The notes beneath the pieces were generated by a model. That model was not told the origin of the DNA. It worked only from the letters and a program-made list of their open reading frames with translations, and did no database searches. From Choanephora cucurbitarum (taxonomy: Eukaryota; Mucoromycota; Mucoromycetes; Mucorales; Choanephoraceae): DNA of 64,000 nt. How positions within the stretch are numbered: the first letter of the stretch is position 1; every line of letters begins with the position of its first letter. The translations under genes were made by a program, and so were the position numbers. The DNA lies in NCBI GenBank assembly GCA_025331435.1, contig JAIWNI010000131.1, forward strand, positions 1 through 64,000. Reading direction: 5' to 3'. This document shows, in pieces, positions 1 to 10,756 of the stretch.

Positions 1-1839
1 GAAGTTCTGCAGACTCGTGGTTTGCGCCAAGGGGACCCTCTATCGCCTCTGTTATTTAATCTGGTACTTGAGCCTCTCTTGCTCTCCATCCAACAGGATA
101 CCCAATATCATGGGTACAGATCCACTGCGAGAGAATCTATACAAGAGGTAAAATGTATTGCCTATGCTGATGATATCTGCGCTTTTGTACGACACCCTGA
201 GGATTTCCTACGTCTCCAGTCCCATCTACTCGGGTATGCCAAGGTTTCTATCGCCCGTTTCAATCAACACAAAACGGAAGCTTTTTCCTTGAATGGATGC
301 CCTCAACCCATTTGGTCCGACTTGCTTTCTGCCAACTCTATTGCTACTTATTATACCAAGTTCTCACCCAATCCATTTCGTTACTTGGGTTATCAAATGG
401 CATATACGGTACAGCAACGAAAAGTGGCGGAGGAAAGCTTACTTGAAACCCTTCGCTCGGCCGTGGCACATTACTCAAGGAGATCCCTGTCTTTTCGCGG
501 CAAGGTAACAATTTTGAACACACTCATTTTGTCTAAAGTATGGTATAGCCTGCGGCTGCTGAGGGTCACGGCCAAAACATTGGAAATGATTCAATCATTG
601 TGCTATCAATTCGTATGGATGGGCAAAACCCCTCGCATAGCCTTTGACCGACTGTGTCTACCACGAAATCAGGGCGGTTTAGGAGTTCTCCACCCTAGCC
701 GTCATTACATGGTTCTCCAGATGAAGTGGCTCTTTGCTCTGTTTTCCAATAATGACTCACACATTCGGGGACTGCTGACTCATCATTTTGCTCTTCTGCA
801 GAACACAGATGATGATCCTCTCTTTTCCTTTTATTCTTCTGAACATCGACCTCTCTCTACCATCCATCCAACATCCGTCGTACATTCCCTTTACAAAACT
901 TTTGATTATTTTGATGTACACTTCGCATTGGATCAAGTACCTCTTCACCTATTACTACGATTCTCTCTTCGACGAATGTTTGTATCAGTCCCCTCCAACC
1001 ATTGGCTGCGTAGACATCCGAGAGTCACTGCATCATCTTTCTTGCGTATACACAATGATACTGGTCAACTGAGCATACGTTGCCCTGGTACGTTTAGTCA
1101 CCACCCGTATCTACTGTTTCGGTTGTATGGAGAGGTGGTAGCGGCTAAGACCATACAGCTTCTTCCTTTTCTATCTGACCAAATTGATACTATCGCTTCT
1201 CCTACGAATTTGCAGCCAGGCCTCGTGTCACTTCACACACAGTTGCTCTCTCACCCTCTTTGGAGACTCTACTCTTCAAACTCTTTCAGATTGCTCGGAG
1301 GTCAGTCACTGGTAAACTTTACGGCTAACATACCGCCACAAAGGTATAAACGGTTCTGGGAACTACCACTTCACTTTCCTGCGAGGAATCTTGGGTTTCG
1401 AACCTTTCATCAGTTGCTCCCGTCTGCTGATAGGCTAGCCATCATGAACATAGTGAACACCAAGTATTGTCGTTTGTGTGAAATTGCACCGGATTCTTTA
1501 TTTCATTTCACCGTTGGTTGCCCTGTTCGTTGGAGTATCTGGACAGAGCTCCTCACAGCTTATTTTCCTCTTCACTTCTTACAACCAGCAGACATTTACG
1601 AAGCCCTCACCCTCCAACAATTTCCCTCATTGCCCTCTCTCCACAACGATCTCTTCCTGACCGTGGTGTTTACCGGGCACTGGACGATATGGCGAGCTTA
1701 CTGGCAACTACATTTTGATTCTACACCGGTAATTCCCGAAGCAATTGTCAAGCAAACTGTCTGCCTCGTAGCGAGATCCTCCGCTACGGGAGCCTCTATC
1801 GGACATACCTTGTCCTTACTCAATCGCTTTGGCGGTTAA
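1..1839 (+). CDS. LINE ORF2 reverse transcriptase, C-terminal part (5' truncated by window)
   Basis: This is the partial ORF2 protein of a LINE retrotransposon, which would copy the element's RNA into DNA by target-primed reverse transcription. The frame runs in from the window edge, so no start codon is assigned; the visible part is about 612 residues. Reverse-transcriptase motifs are clear: GLRQGDPLSPLLFNL near the start and the catalytic YADD about 45 residues later. A thumb/connection-like region follows. Near the C-terminus a C-x2-C ... H-x4-C pattern (CRLCEIAPDSLFHFTVGC) matches the zinc-knuckle-like motif common at LINE ORF2 C-termini. No frameshift or internal stop is visible, so the copy may be intact. 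The upstream endonuclease domain would lie outside the window. The class assignment is secure; the exact clade is not determined. Confidence 0.9.
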   Translation, partial: EVLQTRGLRQGDPLSPLLFNLVLEPLLLSIQQDTQYHGYRSTARESIQEVKCIAYADDICAFVRHPEDFLRLQSHLLGYAKVSIARFNQHKTEAFSLNGCPQPIWSDLLSANSIATYYTKFSPNPFRYLGYQMAYTVQQRKVAEESLLETLRSAVAHYSRRSLSFRGKVTILNTLILSKVWYSLRLLRVTAKTLEMIQSLCYQFVWMGKTPRIAFDRLCLPRNQGGLGVLHPSRHYMVLQMKWLFALFSNNDSHIRGLLTHHFALLQNTDDDPLFSFYSSEHRPLSTIHPTSVVHSLYKTFDYFDVHFALDQVPLHLLLRFSLRRMFVSVPSNHWLRRHPRVTASSFLRIHNDTGQLSIRCPGTFSHHPYLLFRLYGEVVAAKTIQLLPFLSDQIDTIASPTNLQPGLVSLHTQLLSHPLWRLYSSNSFRLLGGQSLVNFTANIPPQRYKRFWELPLHFPARNLGFRTFHQLLPSADRLAIMNIVNTKYCRLCEIAPDSLFHFTVGCPVRWSIWTELLTAYFPLHFLQPADIYEALTLQQFPSLPSLHNDLFLTVVFTGHWTIWRAYWQLHFDSTPVIPEAIVKQTVCLVARSSATGASIGHTLSLLNRFGG

Positions 1840-2001
1840 ACGTTTTACTTTCATATTTATACATAACCCGCTTGCTTCTATTTCTAGTTGTCATTGTATT
1901 TCTCGATTTTAGAAACCGCTTTCCATGCCCCTCCCCTCAGCGATGAGTGGCTAATTTTTGTTAATTTTAAAAATAAAATTGATTTTACAAAAAAAAAAAA
2001 A
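1..2001 (+). mobile_element. LINE retrotransposon, 3' portion
   Basis: The window opens inside a non-LTR (LINE) element. The ORF2 reverse-transcriptase frame is open from base 1 to a stop at 1839. It is followed by a roughly 150-bp AT-rich 3' untranslated part and a 13-A tract ending near 2001, the expected 3' tail of a LINE. No LTR is seen. The 5' part lies outside the window. A target-site duplication cannot be tested without the 5' junction. The long uninterrupted ORF suggests a fairly young copy. Confidence 0.85.
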
Positions 2002-2129
2002 ATGTTGTTCTTGAAATACTAACAATTTGTTTATTTCATTTCATTTCAGGGCATTTGATAGCTTCCAACAACCTTTTTTATATGACCAATAAATACTGAT
2101 TGTTTTCACACTCAAAATAATTTTTCCTG

Positions 2130-2495
2130 AAGATGTATAAGCCTCATTAAAGACCTTTTTTTGCAGTATATGAACCCTTAAAACGAGCTTCCATTAGAAG
2201 GGCTAATAAAGGCTAAATTACAAGCCTCACATAACAACCTCCAAAAAGCTTTCAGAAAAATCCTGTACAAGCCCAGGCAAAATAACCCCCCAAAAAGCCT
2301 TTGAAAAACCGTTAATAAGCCCGGGCAAGAAAACCTTTTAGAAACCTTCTAAAAGCCTTCAAAAAAAAAGGTGAAAATTAACCTTCGAAAAGCCTGCGAT
2401 TATGCAAAAAAAACTGATGGAGAAGGTTTCTTCGGACCCTCAAAAGACCTTTTAAGAACCTTTAATTTTTTTACAGTGTTGGAGTGACAGCGTCT
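2130..2495 (+). repeat. Dispersed AAGCCTT/AACCTT-rich repeat, copy 1
   Basis: This non-coding stretch between the LINE tail and the SET/MYND gene is dense in short AAGCCT, AACCTT, AAAGACC and AGGCTAAA words. It ends in AATTTTTTTACAGTG. A diverged copy lies in inverted orientation at about 28000-28250. Shared blocks include GGCTAAATTAC, AAAATTAACCTT, CTGATGGAGAA and CCTCAAAAGACCTT-like stretches in the same order. Two ordered copies on opposite strands indicate a dispersed element, probably non-autonomous, although no ORF or clean terminal repeat pair is seen. Confidence 0.6.
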
Positions 2496-2587
2496 GCGAC
2501 GCGCATATTTTAAAACCAAAAAAAAATTACTCTCTCTCTCTCTCTCGATATCCTGTAGTATTTCTTCCTCACTCTTTGTCTGCAGTC

Positions 2588-4381
2588 ATGACAACAACTG
2601 AACCGAAAGAAATTATAAATAACGAGTTGAGCAACAATTTAGCTGAGAGCTGCTCTGTCTCGAAAAAGAAGAAAAAATCAAGCAAAAAGAAATCTAGTGG
2701 ACCTCCACCTTCACCACTAAACTCTTTTTATGAGCAAGTACTTGCTTCATATCCAGTCAAGTTGAACAATACCAAAGCGAAAGGACGCCATGCAGTAGCA
2801 GCAGAAAATATAGAGGCTGGCGTGACTTTGTGTCAAGAACAAGCAACTGCTTTTATTGTGCGATCAGAATTTCTTGACAAGCAATGCCATGTTTGTCTTG
2901 CTGATTTGCAACAAAAGATGATGTGCTCTGACTGTCAAAAGGCATTTTACTGCTCAAAAGAATGTCTAGAAAAAGACAACGATATACATGTCTTGGTTTG
3001 TAGTTCCTTAAAACAGGCTGAAGCTATAGGAAGGGCAACAGACGTCGATCCAGATCTACTTCGGTTGATGGCTTTGTTGATGACTCGACGATTTTTGGAT
3101 GCTAACCACAAACAAGAAAACAGCCTCCAGGTTGGCCCTACACCTTATTGGTGCGTAGAAGATCTGATCAGTCATCGAGAGAATGCCAATACTGCTTTTA
3201 CAAAAGTGCTAACTGAAGCATGTGAGTATATCTGTTTTGAGAATGATGTAGTGGACAGAAATGAATGTTAACTCATATCTACAGCAGCACGACTTTTGAT
3301 GGAAGTGCCAGAAAAAATACATATGTCTGTGGAAGATATGGTTACACTTGCATGCAGGTATGGTCTGTGTTGTGCATCGTGCATCTTTCACTCCTAAAAA
3401 AAAAAGATCATTTATAGAATCAATTCAAATGCGCATGGTTTAGGTGATAATCATTCGAGAAACACAGATGTTGCTTTGGGATTGTTCCCGTTGGGTGCAC
3501 TGTTCTTCAACCATGGATGTAATCCCAACACAGCATTTGTTGGGCTACCTAATGGTCAACTTGCTTTCAGAACCATTCGACCTGTTAACAAGGATGAAGA
3601 GCTTGTTGTCAGCTACATTGACTTGTATTCAGATCGAGATGAGCGTAGACAAGATTTGCTGAATTCCAAGCACTTCTGGTGTAAATGTAAGCGCTGTAGT
3701 AGTTCCATGAACAAATCGGTCGATCGATTTTTACAGGGGATCATTTGTAAAGAATGCCAAAGAGATGTATATGTGATTCCACCCACACCAGTAGAGCATT
3801 TGACCAAAGGCAACAGAAACCTGTATCTTGAAAAAGGCACATTCAGTTGTGCTCAATGCTCTCATGAGGTCTCTGCGGATAAATTGCAGACAGTGATTGA
3901 TCAGGCCAACAAGACCTATACATTAGGCATGGCAGCCATTCGACAGGAACGCAATTATAGAAAAGGATCGGAAAAGTTAGAGGTCTTGACCAAGAGTCAT
4001 TCTACGCGCGGGTTTGAGCTACACTCTCTCAATTCCTTTAGACTCAACTCACTCATCCCTCTGATGAACTGTAAGCGATACAATGGGGATTTGAAGGGGG
4101 CAATTGATGTCAATAAGTCCATTCTGAATCTTATGGAGCAATATGCTGACCTAGGTGGTCTTCCGGGTAACACATCAGAAATTTCTGACTATTGGCAGAA
4201 TTTGGGTGAATTGTGTGAAAAGAAGGCTAAGGAATCACAGGGTCGTAGCAGTGTTCTAGAGGGCAAGTGGATAAAAGAAGCCAAGCATGCATTTACAACT
4301 GCATTAAGAATGCGATCTATTGTCTTTGGTGAAAACCATCCCAAGACCTTACTCGTTCAAAAAGTCATAGAATCTCTTTAA
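2588..4381 (+). CDS. SET and MYND domain protein (SMYD-like lysine methyltransferase)
   Basis: This is a predicted SMYD-family protein of 556 residues; the family uses S-adenosylmethionine to methylate lysines on histones or other proteins. Exons are 2588-3221, 3285-3357 and 3418-4381; the ATG at 2588 is the first in frame. A lysine/serine-rich N-terminus (residues 25-37) precedes a SET domain that is split by a MYND zinc finger (about residues 100-138, CHVC...CSDC...CSKEC...H...C), the classic SMYD layout. The second SET half has GLFPLGALFFNHGCNPN (NHxCxPN at about 266-272) and a VVSYIDLY-type motif, then a post-SET cysteine cluster WCKCKRC. The C-terminal helical part fits the TPR-like SMYD C-terminus. 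Substrate and localisation cannot be read from sequence. Confidence 0.9.
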
Positions 4382-4581
4382 ACAACAAGATAGAATAAAT
4401 TCAAGTGCTCAAGGAGAATGAATGCCGTAGGTTGTAAAGCCAGTGGGTATAAAATGTTCTCTTTTTTTTTTATTGGTTGTGTATATGTTTGCGTCAAGAA
4501 ACAGAATAAATACGGATGAGATCCATCGCCCAGTGTGAGAGGTGAATTAGATAGGTACAGTCAATGTAACGTATTGGCTGA

Positions 4582-4952
4582 TTAGAACAGAAGGTCGATA
4601 AGTTGAAGCAAAACTGATGATGAAAGCGAGAAAATGATTAGTAGTTTATCTGACTGATATCCATAAAATTAAACTTACCACCACCAAACAAAGCAAATGC
4701 GAGGATACCAAATGCAGCATAAGAAAGGTTTGATTTACGGACTTGCTTAGACTTCTACAAAGGTATTTTGGCCAGTCAACTAGTCTATTCTTTTACCTGT
4801 TGCTACTAATATTTACCTCAGTAGCTTTCACAGCAACAGCACCGTTCTTGGATCGCTTGTTGTAGATTTCATTCTTTTGACGAAGGGCAGGAGTAGTGGC
4901 CTATTTGAAAGAGTTAGACAAAACCTATTTAGAGCTGTACAGATCTTACCAT
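4582..4952 (-). CDS. Stress-associated ER protein (SERP1/RAMP4, yeast Ysy6 family)
   Basis: This is a very small spliced gene, easy to miss because its four coding exons are tiny: 4950-4952 (the ATG alone), 4817-4900, 4679-4754 and 4582-4613. All junctions are GT-AG and the model closes in frame at 64 residues. The protein has a basic polar N-terminus (TPALRQKNEIYNKRSKNGAV) followed by a single C-terminal hydrophobic segment (SYAAFGILAFALFGGVLLQL). This is the layout of RAMP4/SERP1 tail-anchored proteins, which sit at the ER translocon and stabilise membrane proteins during stress. The start codon forming its own exon is unusual. The neighbouring SET/MYND gene ends 200 bp away in convergent orientation. 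The family call rests on length, layout and the N-terminal pattern. Confidence 0.85.
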
Positions 4953-7018
4953 GATGGTGTAGTGTTTAGTTGAATAAAAAGAAAAAAAAATTAGAAAGGA
5001 TTGAATGTGAGTTAGAATTTAAATTGAACATGGCAAGCTCTGATTGGATGTTCGGCAAAATACTACTTGTCAATTAAATTATTGTGCATATTTTAACAAA
5101 AGGGTCCTTTGACAATCAGACATGAATAGCGATTCATTCTTGGAAAATAGCACTCATGTTTATGGTCATTGCCTGTGCTGCATGTGAAGTAGTTTCTAAC
5201 TTTCTTTCTATGTCTATTTAGTTCTATTTTAAGGTTACTCCATTTATGCAATTTGTGTAAAAAGTACCAAGAGAAGTGTGCCTATTTAGTCTCCTGAACT
5301 TGATTTGTCTTCAAACTGATTTTATAACAGAAAAGAAACAAGACTGAGGCTACGCATCTTGTTGGAATGTATTTTCATTCAGGCTGCTTTTTTTTTTCCA
5401 TACTTCTTTCTCGAGAGAGAAAAAATAAATGTGGCTCTACAGGATACTTGAGATCAGTGATACTGCTATTCTATAAATACACTTTAAAAATCGTGTATTA
5501 GAGTCTCTTTTTGTTTTCCTTATTCTAATAAATATAACACAAAATATGCCATTTATTTTTATTTTAAACTAACAACAAACTCATGATATGCGCTTTCTTT
5601 TAGTCAGGAAATTGTGGCTCTATCAAGTGGTCAAGAGTTAGCTTAGAAACTCAACAATAGTAAGCCACTGACTACCCATAGACAGACAATGATTAATGTC
5701 ATTCTATCTCGAAAAGAAAGAAAGATGATAGAATAGGATATAATGTGCTGGAATAGAAAGCCAAACGAGATTGAATATTACTCTTAATTCTGTAAATAAA
5801 AACAAGACGCGTGGATTGAACTGTGGCAAATGCACAAACTTGTTAAGATAATAAATGAGGCGCAAATGAAACAAGGTGTATTTGCTTTCTTTTTTTTTCT
5901 GGATTACCCTTACAGTTAAAAGCCAGTTTGCTGAGTTATCCTATGCTGTTTAAAATCACACTTCTTTTTCTTCTAAGCTTCTTTCTTTTCTGAAGGAGAT
6001 CGATTCTATGAAAAGAGAGAAAAGCAGTAAATCAATAGACACTTGCTTGTAATGCTTTAAGAAAATGTTGCCTAAATCTAAAAAGTCTATCATGTAGCGA
6101 TACTCAAATTTAGATTCAATGACAGCCAATCAAACTTTTATAAAAACGAAATTCTAAAAATAACAGTATAGCCATTTTTAATTTATTTTTAAATCATTCT
6201 CTCATCCTCTTAAATCAAGTATGTCATAATATGAAACACCGTACATTGACTTTCTCTTTCTTTTAGACAATAGACACTATGATACTTGAGACAAAGCGGT
6301 TTCTTACTTTAAAAAAGAGGGGGACAGAAAAAGAGGGCCTAATTTCTACTTTTGAATGATGAACAGATCAGCCCTTTTCGACAGCCAAATAAAGAAGTGT
6401 CTTTCCTAAAATAGAGTTTTTCTTTAAAAGTATATATGGATAATTGATTTGCACCGGTAAACTTCACTTTTTACTTTTTGATCCTCTACCGTATCTATCT
6501 CACTCCTTACTATGTGTGTGTGTGTGTGTGTGTGTGTTTATATATGTCTATATCATGTCCAAAAAAAAAAGGAGGCGGATATAAGCGAAACAGTATGTGT
6601 GTGTTAATAGATGAGTTGAAATCGATGACCGACAGGGTAAATTTGCTTGTTTTAAAATTTTCAGCCAAGTCCCAAAACAGTGAGAGAAGGAATAGCTTGT
6701 CTCACCCTTTTTCTCTTTTTCTTTTATTTCTTTTTCTTTCACTGTAAACTTCTTTTCTGTAGAGTAACTTCTTATATACTATCCCCCCACCTCTTCCGTT
6801 ACTACTCTTTCTTTTAATATTCGTTTCGTTTACATATTAAAAGAAGAGTTTATTTACGCTATATACCCTCGTACCTTTTACTCTCTCTCTCTTTTTTTTT
6901 CTGTATACACACATATATATTTATCTAACTTTTTCTTATACAAAAAGAAGAACAGAAGAAAAATTAGAAAGAGACATTATACACACACACAAAGAACAGC
7001 ACACTTGTTATATTTCAG
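4953..7018. other. Intergenic region, no gene recognised
   Basis: About 2.1 kb of AT-rich DNA separates the SERP1-like gene from the SH3 protein gene. No ORF with family similarity or convincing exon chain was found on either strand. It contains a (TG)n tract at about 6512-6537, and a CT-rich then AG-rich leader just upstream of the 7019 start codon, including a CTCTCTCTC run near 6883 and ACACACACAC near 6981. The part next to 4953 and the part next to 7018 are the likely promoters of the two flanking genes. Confidence 0.5.
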
Positions 7019-8494
7019 ATGAGGACATTCACAACATCACTTGGCCTTCTATTATTTGCCATCGCCAGCAACGCACAAGATATCTTCGACTTATCGTGCT
7101 TCTCACTCAGTGGCTCTACTGCCTGTCCAGCATTTCAAAGTTTCTATATCAGTATTGCTGGCAACCAGAACAGATACCCTTTTTTGACCAATATCACTGA
7201 TATTCAATCCTTTGATTCAGCATTAACTCGTTATGTTCATTCATCCGATCTCTATCTCGCCTCCTTAGGCTGTAATTATAACAAAGCCATCGGATCTGCA
7301 TCAATACCCTACGCACGCTATTCTCTTAGTCTCATGTGCGCCACACTGATTCAAGACAGCGTCAGTTCCCTGCCTTGTAATTATCAACACAACCTAAACC
7401 CTCCTCCACTTTGTCAGTCCACTTGCTTTGAGTATGTTGCCAGTGTCGACAGCATCACCTCCAACAACCTCAACATGTGCCCTAACCAATTAGAACAAGC
7501 TGCTCTTATGCCCAACCTAAACTCATCATGTGAGTACTGGACTGGACTCAATGGCACTTCTTATAACTGCATCATCGGATTAGCGAATGAACCTGAATGT
7601 GGATTTGCCGATCACCAAGCTGCCTGTGCCTATTGTCACAGTACAACCGACAGTTGTTGTCAGGCTGTCACAGGCTGTCAGGCCATTTCAATAGCAGCCA
7701 TCATTGGTATCGTCTTGGGTTCTCTTGCTGGTCTAGCCATGGTGGGTACTCTATTTTTCTTTCTTTATGCTCGGTGGTGGCGTAGACGAAAGACAGATAA
7801 GGAAAAGGATGGGTTTGGTCGATTCATGATGATGAACAACACAAACGAGAGTGGGACTACATCGAAACATTTGATGGGAGAAGAAAACACATCGTATCCA
7901 TCACTTTCATCTCATCCTTATCAGACAACACCATTGATGCAGGATCCACCATTACCACCAATACCATCCCAACAACAACAACGACCACCACCGCACTTAG
8001 CATTACCATCACCACCACAACCTTTATTAGAAGAATTCTATCAAGTGAAACATCCTTATCCACCTCAAATGGGAGATGAATTAAGTCTTCATATAGGCGA
8101 TATTGTCTGTGTGGCGATGAATTTTGATGATGGATGGGCGCTGGGATTCAATGTGACAACAGGCCTAAAAGGTGTGTTTCCTGTTGTCTGTGTGGCACCT
8201 GCACCTGAAGAGTTGCTGGAACAACTGCTGTTGCCCACTACAGATCCTATCCAGGAAGCACCTAAACCCATTCCAGACATGAAACAGGGTATACCCAGAA
8301 GAACAGCCAGTATAATGCGGTCCAATTATGATTATCGAGAGAGTGATTCACCTACCTCACCTACTCATCATACACCCTTTTTTGATCTTCGATTACCTCA
8401 GCCTGAACCTGCCTTGATTGAGACTTATGAAATGCATCGAAAGAACAATCGTGTTTCTAAACAACAAGAGCCTGATGATTTTGAGTCAAGATAA
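7019..8494 (+). CDS. Single-pass membrane protein with extracellular Cys-rich domain and cytoplasmic SH3 domain
   Basis: This is a single-exon gene for a 491-residue type I membrane protein. Residues 1-19 form a signal peptide. Residues 20-222 form a luminal or extracellular domain with about 18 cysteines and several N-x-S/T sequons. A transmembrane helix lies at about 223-250 (AAIIGIVLGSLAGLAMVGTL), followed by a basic stop-transfer stretch RWWRRRK. The cytoplasmic part has a proline-rich segment (about 305-335) and then an SH3 domain at about 340-394, with the typical ALYDY-like start replaced by VKHPYPPQMGDELSL and ending KGVFPVVCV. Proteins with this layout are common in fungi and may link the cell surface to actin or polarity machinery; that role is inferred. 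The poly-proline segment could bind SH3 domains in cis or trans. Confidence 0.8.
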   Translation: MRTFTTSLGLLLFAIASNAQDIFDLSCFSLSGSTACPAFQSFYISIAGNQNRYPFLTNITDIQSFDSALTRYVHSSDLYLASLGCNYNKAIGSASIPYARYSLSLMCATLIQDSVSSLPCNYQHNLNPPPLCQSTCFEYVASVDSITSNNLNMCPNQLEQAALMPNLNSSCEYWTGLNGTSYNCIIGLANEPECGFADHQAACAYCHSTTDSCCQAVTGCQAISIAAIIGIVLGSLAGLAMVGTLFFFLYARWWRRRKTDKEKDGFGRFMMMNNTNESGTTSKHLMGEENTSYPSLSSHPYQTTPLMQDPPLPPIPSQQQQRPPPHLALPSPPQPLLEEFYQVKHPYPPQMGDELSLHIGDIVCVAMNFDDGWALGFNVTTGLKGVFPVVCVAPAPEELLEQLLLPTTDPIQEAPKPIPDMKQGIPRRTASIMRSNYDYRESDSPTSPTHHTPFFDLRLPQPEPALIETYEMHRKNNRVSKQQEPDDFESR

Positions 8495-8553
8495 TAAAGA
8501 TAAATAGGTGTTTTTTATTGTTAAAAAAAGAAAGGTATCATGAAATAAATAAG

Positions 8554-8984
8554 TTAAGGCTTCTTTTCTTGGGGTCGGCCAATACGCACTTGTTCCCATT
8601 CATCTTCAGTTTTGGCTTGTAATCGCTATTGAAATGGAGTGAATAGTCTGTTGTTTTTCTTATGATATCTTACTTACAAAGTATTCTTCTTGTAAACTTA
8701 ACTTTCTTCTGCTTTTATCCATTCCCAAGGCCTCTTCCTTAGCCACCTACTCTTTTGTGAGTTGAACAGGCTCTTTGATTTATCTTTCTCTATCTTACCA
8801 CCGTATGTCTTCTGTCACGATGGTCATATTTTGTCTGTGTCAGTTGAGCCAATCCAAATGAACCCACTACCATGACAGAAACGAAAGGAAGTCCAAAAAA
8901 CAAAAAGGGTCTCTGTTTTGCTTTACTTATTAAAGGGTCAAATGTGCTTCTCTGTCCATAAGGTCTTTTATCGAATTTCACCAT
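8554..8984 (-). CDS. COX16: Cytochrome c oxidase assembly protein COX16
   Basis: COX16 is an inner-mitochondrial-membrane assembly factor for complex IV, acting in Cox1/Cox2 maturation. The gene has three exons: 8799-8984, 8678-8746 and 8554-8625, all GT-AG, giving 108 residues. The N-terminus is basic (KFDKRPYG), then PFLFFGLPFVSVMVVGSFGL forms the single transmembrane helix, followed by TKYDHRDRR. Exon 2 supplies the conserved GMDKSRRKLSLQEEYF and exon 3 supplies RLQ...DEWEQVRIGRP. This order and length match the family closely. The start is the ATG giving MVKFDKR; upstream in-frame codons are low complexity. The gene is divergent from the fucosyltransferase-like gene (start 9277), sharing a 292-bp intergenic region. 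Confidence 0.95.
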
Positions 8985-9276
8985 ATTAAATAAGGGTATT
9001 AAAGAAAAAAAAAGAAAGAAAAAGAAAATAATAACCCTGCAAAGCAAGCCACAGTCGTACATACAAAACTCAGCTTATGCAAGACAGAAAAAGGCGGCGG
9101 AAATGACATCCGTTTTTTATTTTTATTTTAGAGAGAAGGAATTTCAAAATCTAGTTGAATGAAGTCAGACACACTAAAATCGATCATTAAAGAGGATCGT
9201 CGTAATTGTTTGTAGATCCCTTTCTTTCTTTCTTTTTTTTTTAAAGTTTTTTTTCTCTCTCTCCTTTTAGTTCATT

Positions 9277-10756
9277 ATGACTTCTCATATGAAACATTAT
9301 GCGATCATTTTACTTGTCTTTGTCTGTTGTCTAATCCCTCTCTTTATGTATTCAACTCAGACAGAGAAATCTGTGGCAGTCCCTTATGCCTATCCAGGCC
9401 GAGTCAAATACAGCTATCAATGGCCACCCTCTTCTTCGGGAAAGACAAAGGCTTATCAAGATGCCAAACATATCGATAGAGCCTTTTGTGGTCAAGATCG
9501 ATGTCGCTTTTTGTTACCTGTGGCTATTACTGAACAAGGTTTGATTGTCTTCATCTATCTTACCTCATAAACTAATTCCCCTCTATCAAAAGAATCCAAA
9601 GCACAAATGCATTTTAGACAACTGGCCTTTTTGGCAGGCCAACTGAATCGAACAATCGTTTTGCCTAATGTCTATCATTCTCATATGGGTTCTTGTCTGC
9701 CTTATTCCTTTGACTTTTATTATGACCAAAAGTGGTTAGATGAAAATGATAAGCACTTCAAGTACATGACTATGTCAGCATTCAAACAATGGATAGAAGC
9801 ACGCCACCAGGCATCTGCTATACCTACAGGACAAGAAATCTATGTACAAGGTTCTCGAAAATCAAAGTTGTTGAAACGAATTAAGAACTGCTTCTATCAG
9901 GCCTTTGACTTCTCTCAGCGTCCTGTAGTGAACTATCAGTTTCTTGACCATAACAAAGTCCCCAAGGATATCAATCTGAACAAGGTCATGACAAGCTTAC
10001 TGAGTGATCAAGCAAGATACCATGAATCTGCCTTGGAGGAGCCTGTTGATGTAATCAACCTTTACTATGATCGAAGGTAAGAGAACGTGTGTGTCACCTT
10101 ACAAATTTAAAGTAATTTATACAAATTTGTATTATTATTTTAGATACATGTTCTTGCATCACCCTCAAGCTGCCAGACCTTTGTCTTACAATCCACGTTG
10201 GTCACAAGTGGCCAATCAGATTGTTGAGCAATTAAAGCCATTTATAGCTATTCACTGGCGTATGGAGAGGCTAGAACCTGTTTCGAACCTACTACCTTGT
10301 GCCAAGAACCTTGTCGAACAAGTTCAACAGATGAACCACACACATGTATTTCTCTTGACAGATTATCCTCACCTGCTTAATGGCCGACCTGAATCGAATT
10401 CGTTTCGTCCAAGTCAACTGGTGGCTGAACATCATCAGGCGATTGAGTATCTTTACCAACACCTGAATGTGACCTTGACTGCTGTAGCACCTATTCCCTC
10501 TAATGTTTCAGACCATTGGCATGTGGTGCCTGTCCAAAGTGCACAAGGCGAAAAACTACCTCAAGACAAGAGTGTGTTGGGCATTGTTGACAAGTTGGTG
10601 GCGATGCAAGCACAATGGTTTTTCGCTGGAAAACCTGATGTGTGTGCCAAACGAAGTAGTTTTACAGCGCGTATTATTGATAGCCGAAAAAAGGCAATGA
10701 AACATCACACACAGGAAGATTTAGAGCCTGTAAAAACATTTGACATTTCTGTGTAA
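9277..10756 (+). CDS. Putative O-fucosyltransferase family, type II membrane protein
   Basis: Exons 9277-9538, 9593-10076 and 10144-10756 join in frame to a 452-residue protein. An N-terminal signal anchor (about residues 8-26, AIILLVFVCCLIPLFMY) indicates a Golgi- or ER-lumen enzyme. Exon 2 begins with a conserved block, QMHFRQLAFLAGQLNRTIVLP, typical of GDP-fucose-dependent O-fucosyltransferase-like proteins. Exon 3 carries FIAIHWRMER, corresponding to the H-x-R-x-E motif that binds the sugar nucleotide. Other seen features are several cysteines and N-glycosylation sequons (NHT, NVT, NVS). The family would transfer fucose, or another sugar, to proteins or glycans in the secretory pathway; donor and acceptor are not determined. 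The assignment is by motif, not full alignment, so another GT-B family member remains possible. Confidence 0.7.

Noticed and set aside
5960..6020. Possible last exon of a small minus-strand gene (ending SPSEKKEA)
   Set aside because: No upstream exon with acceptable splice signals or features was found.
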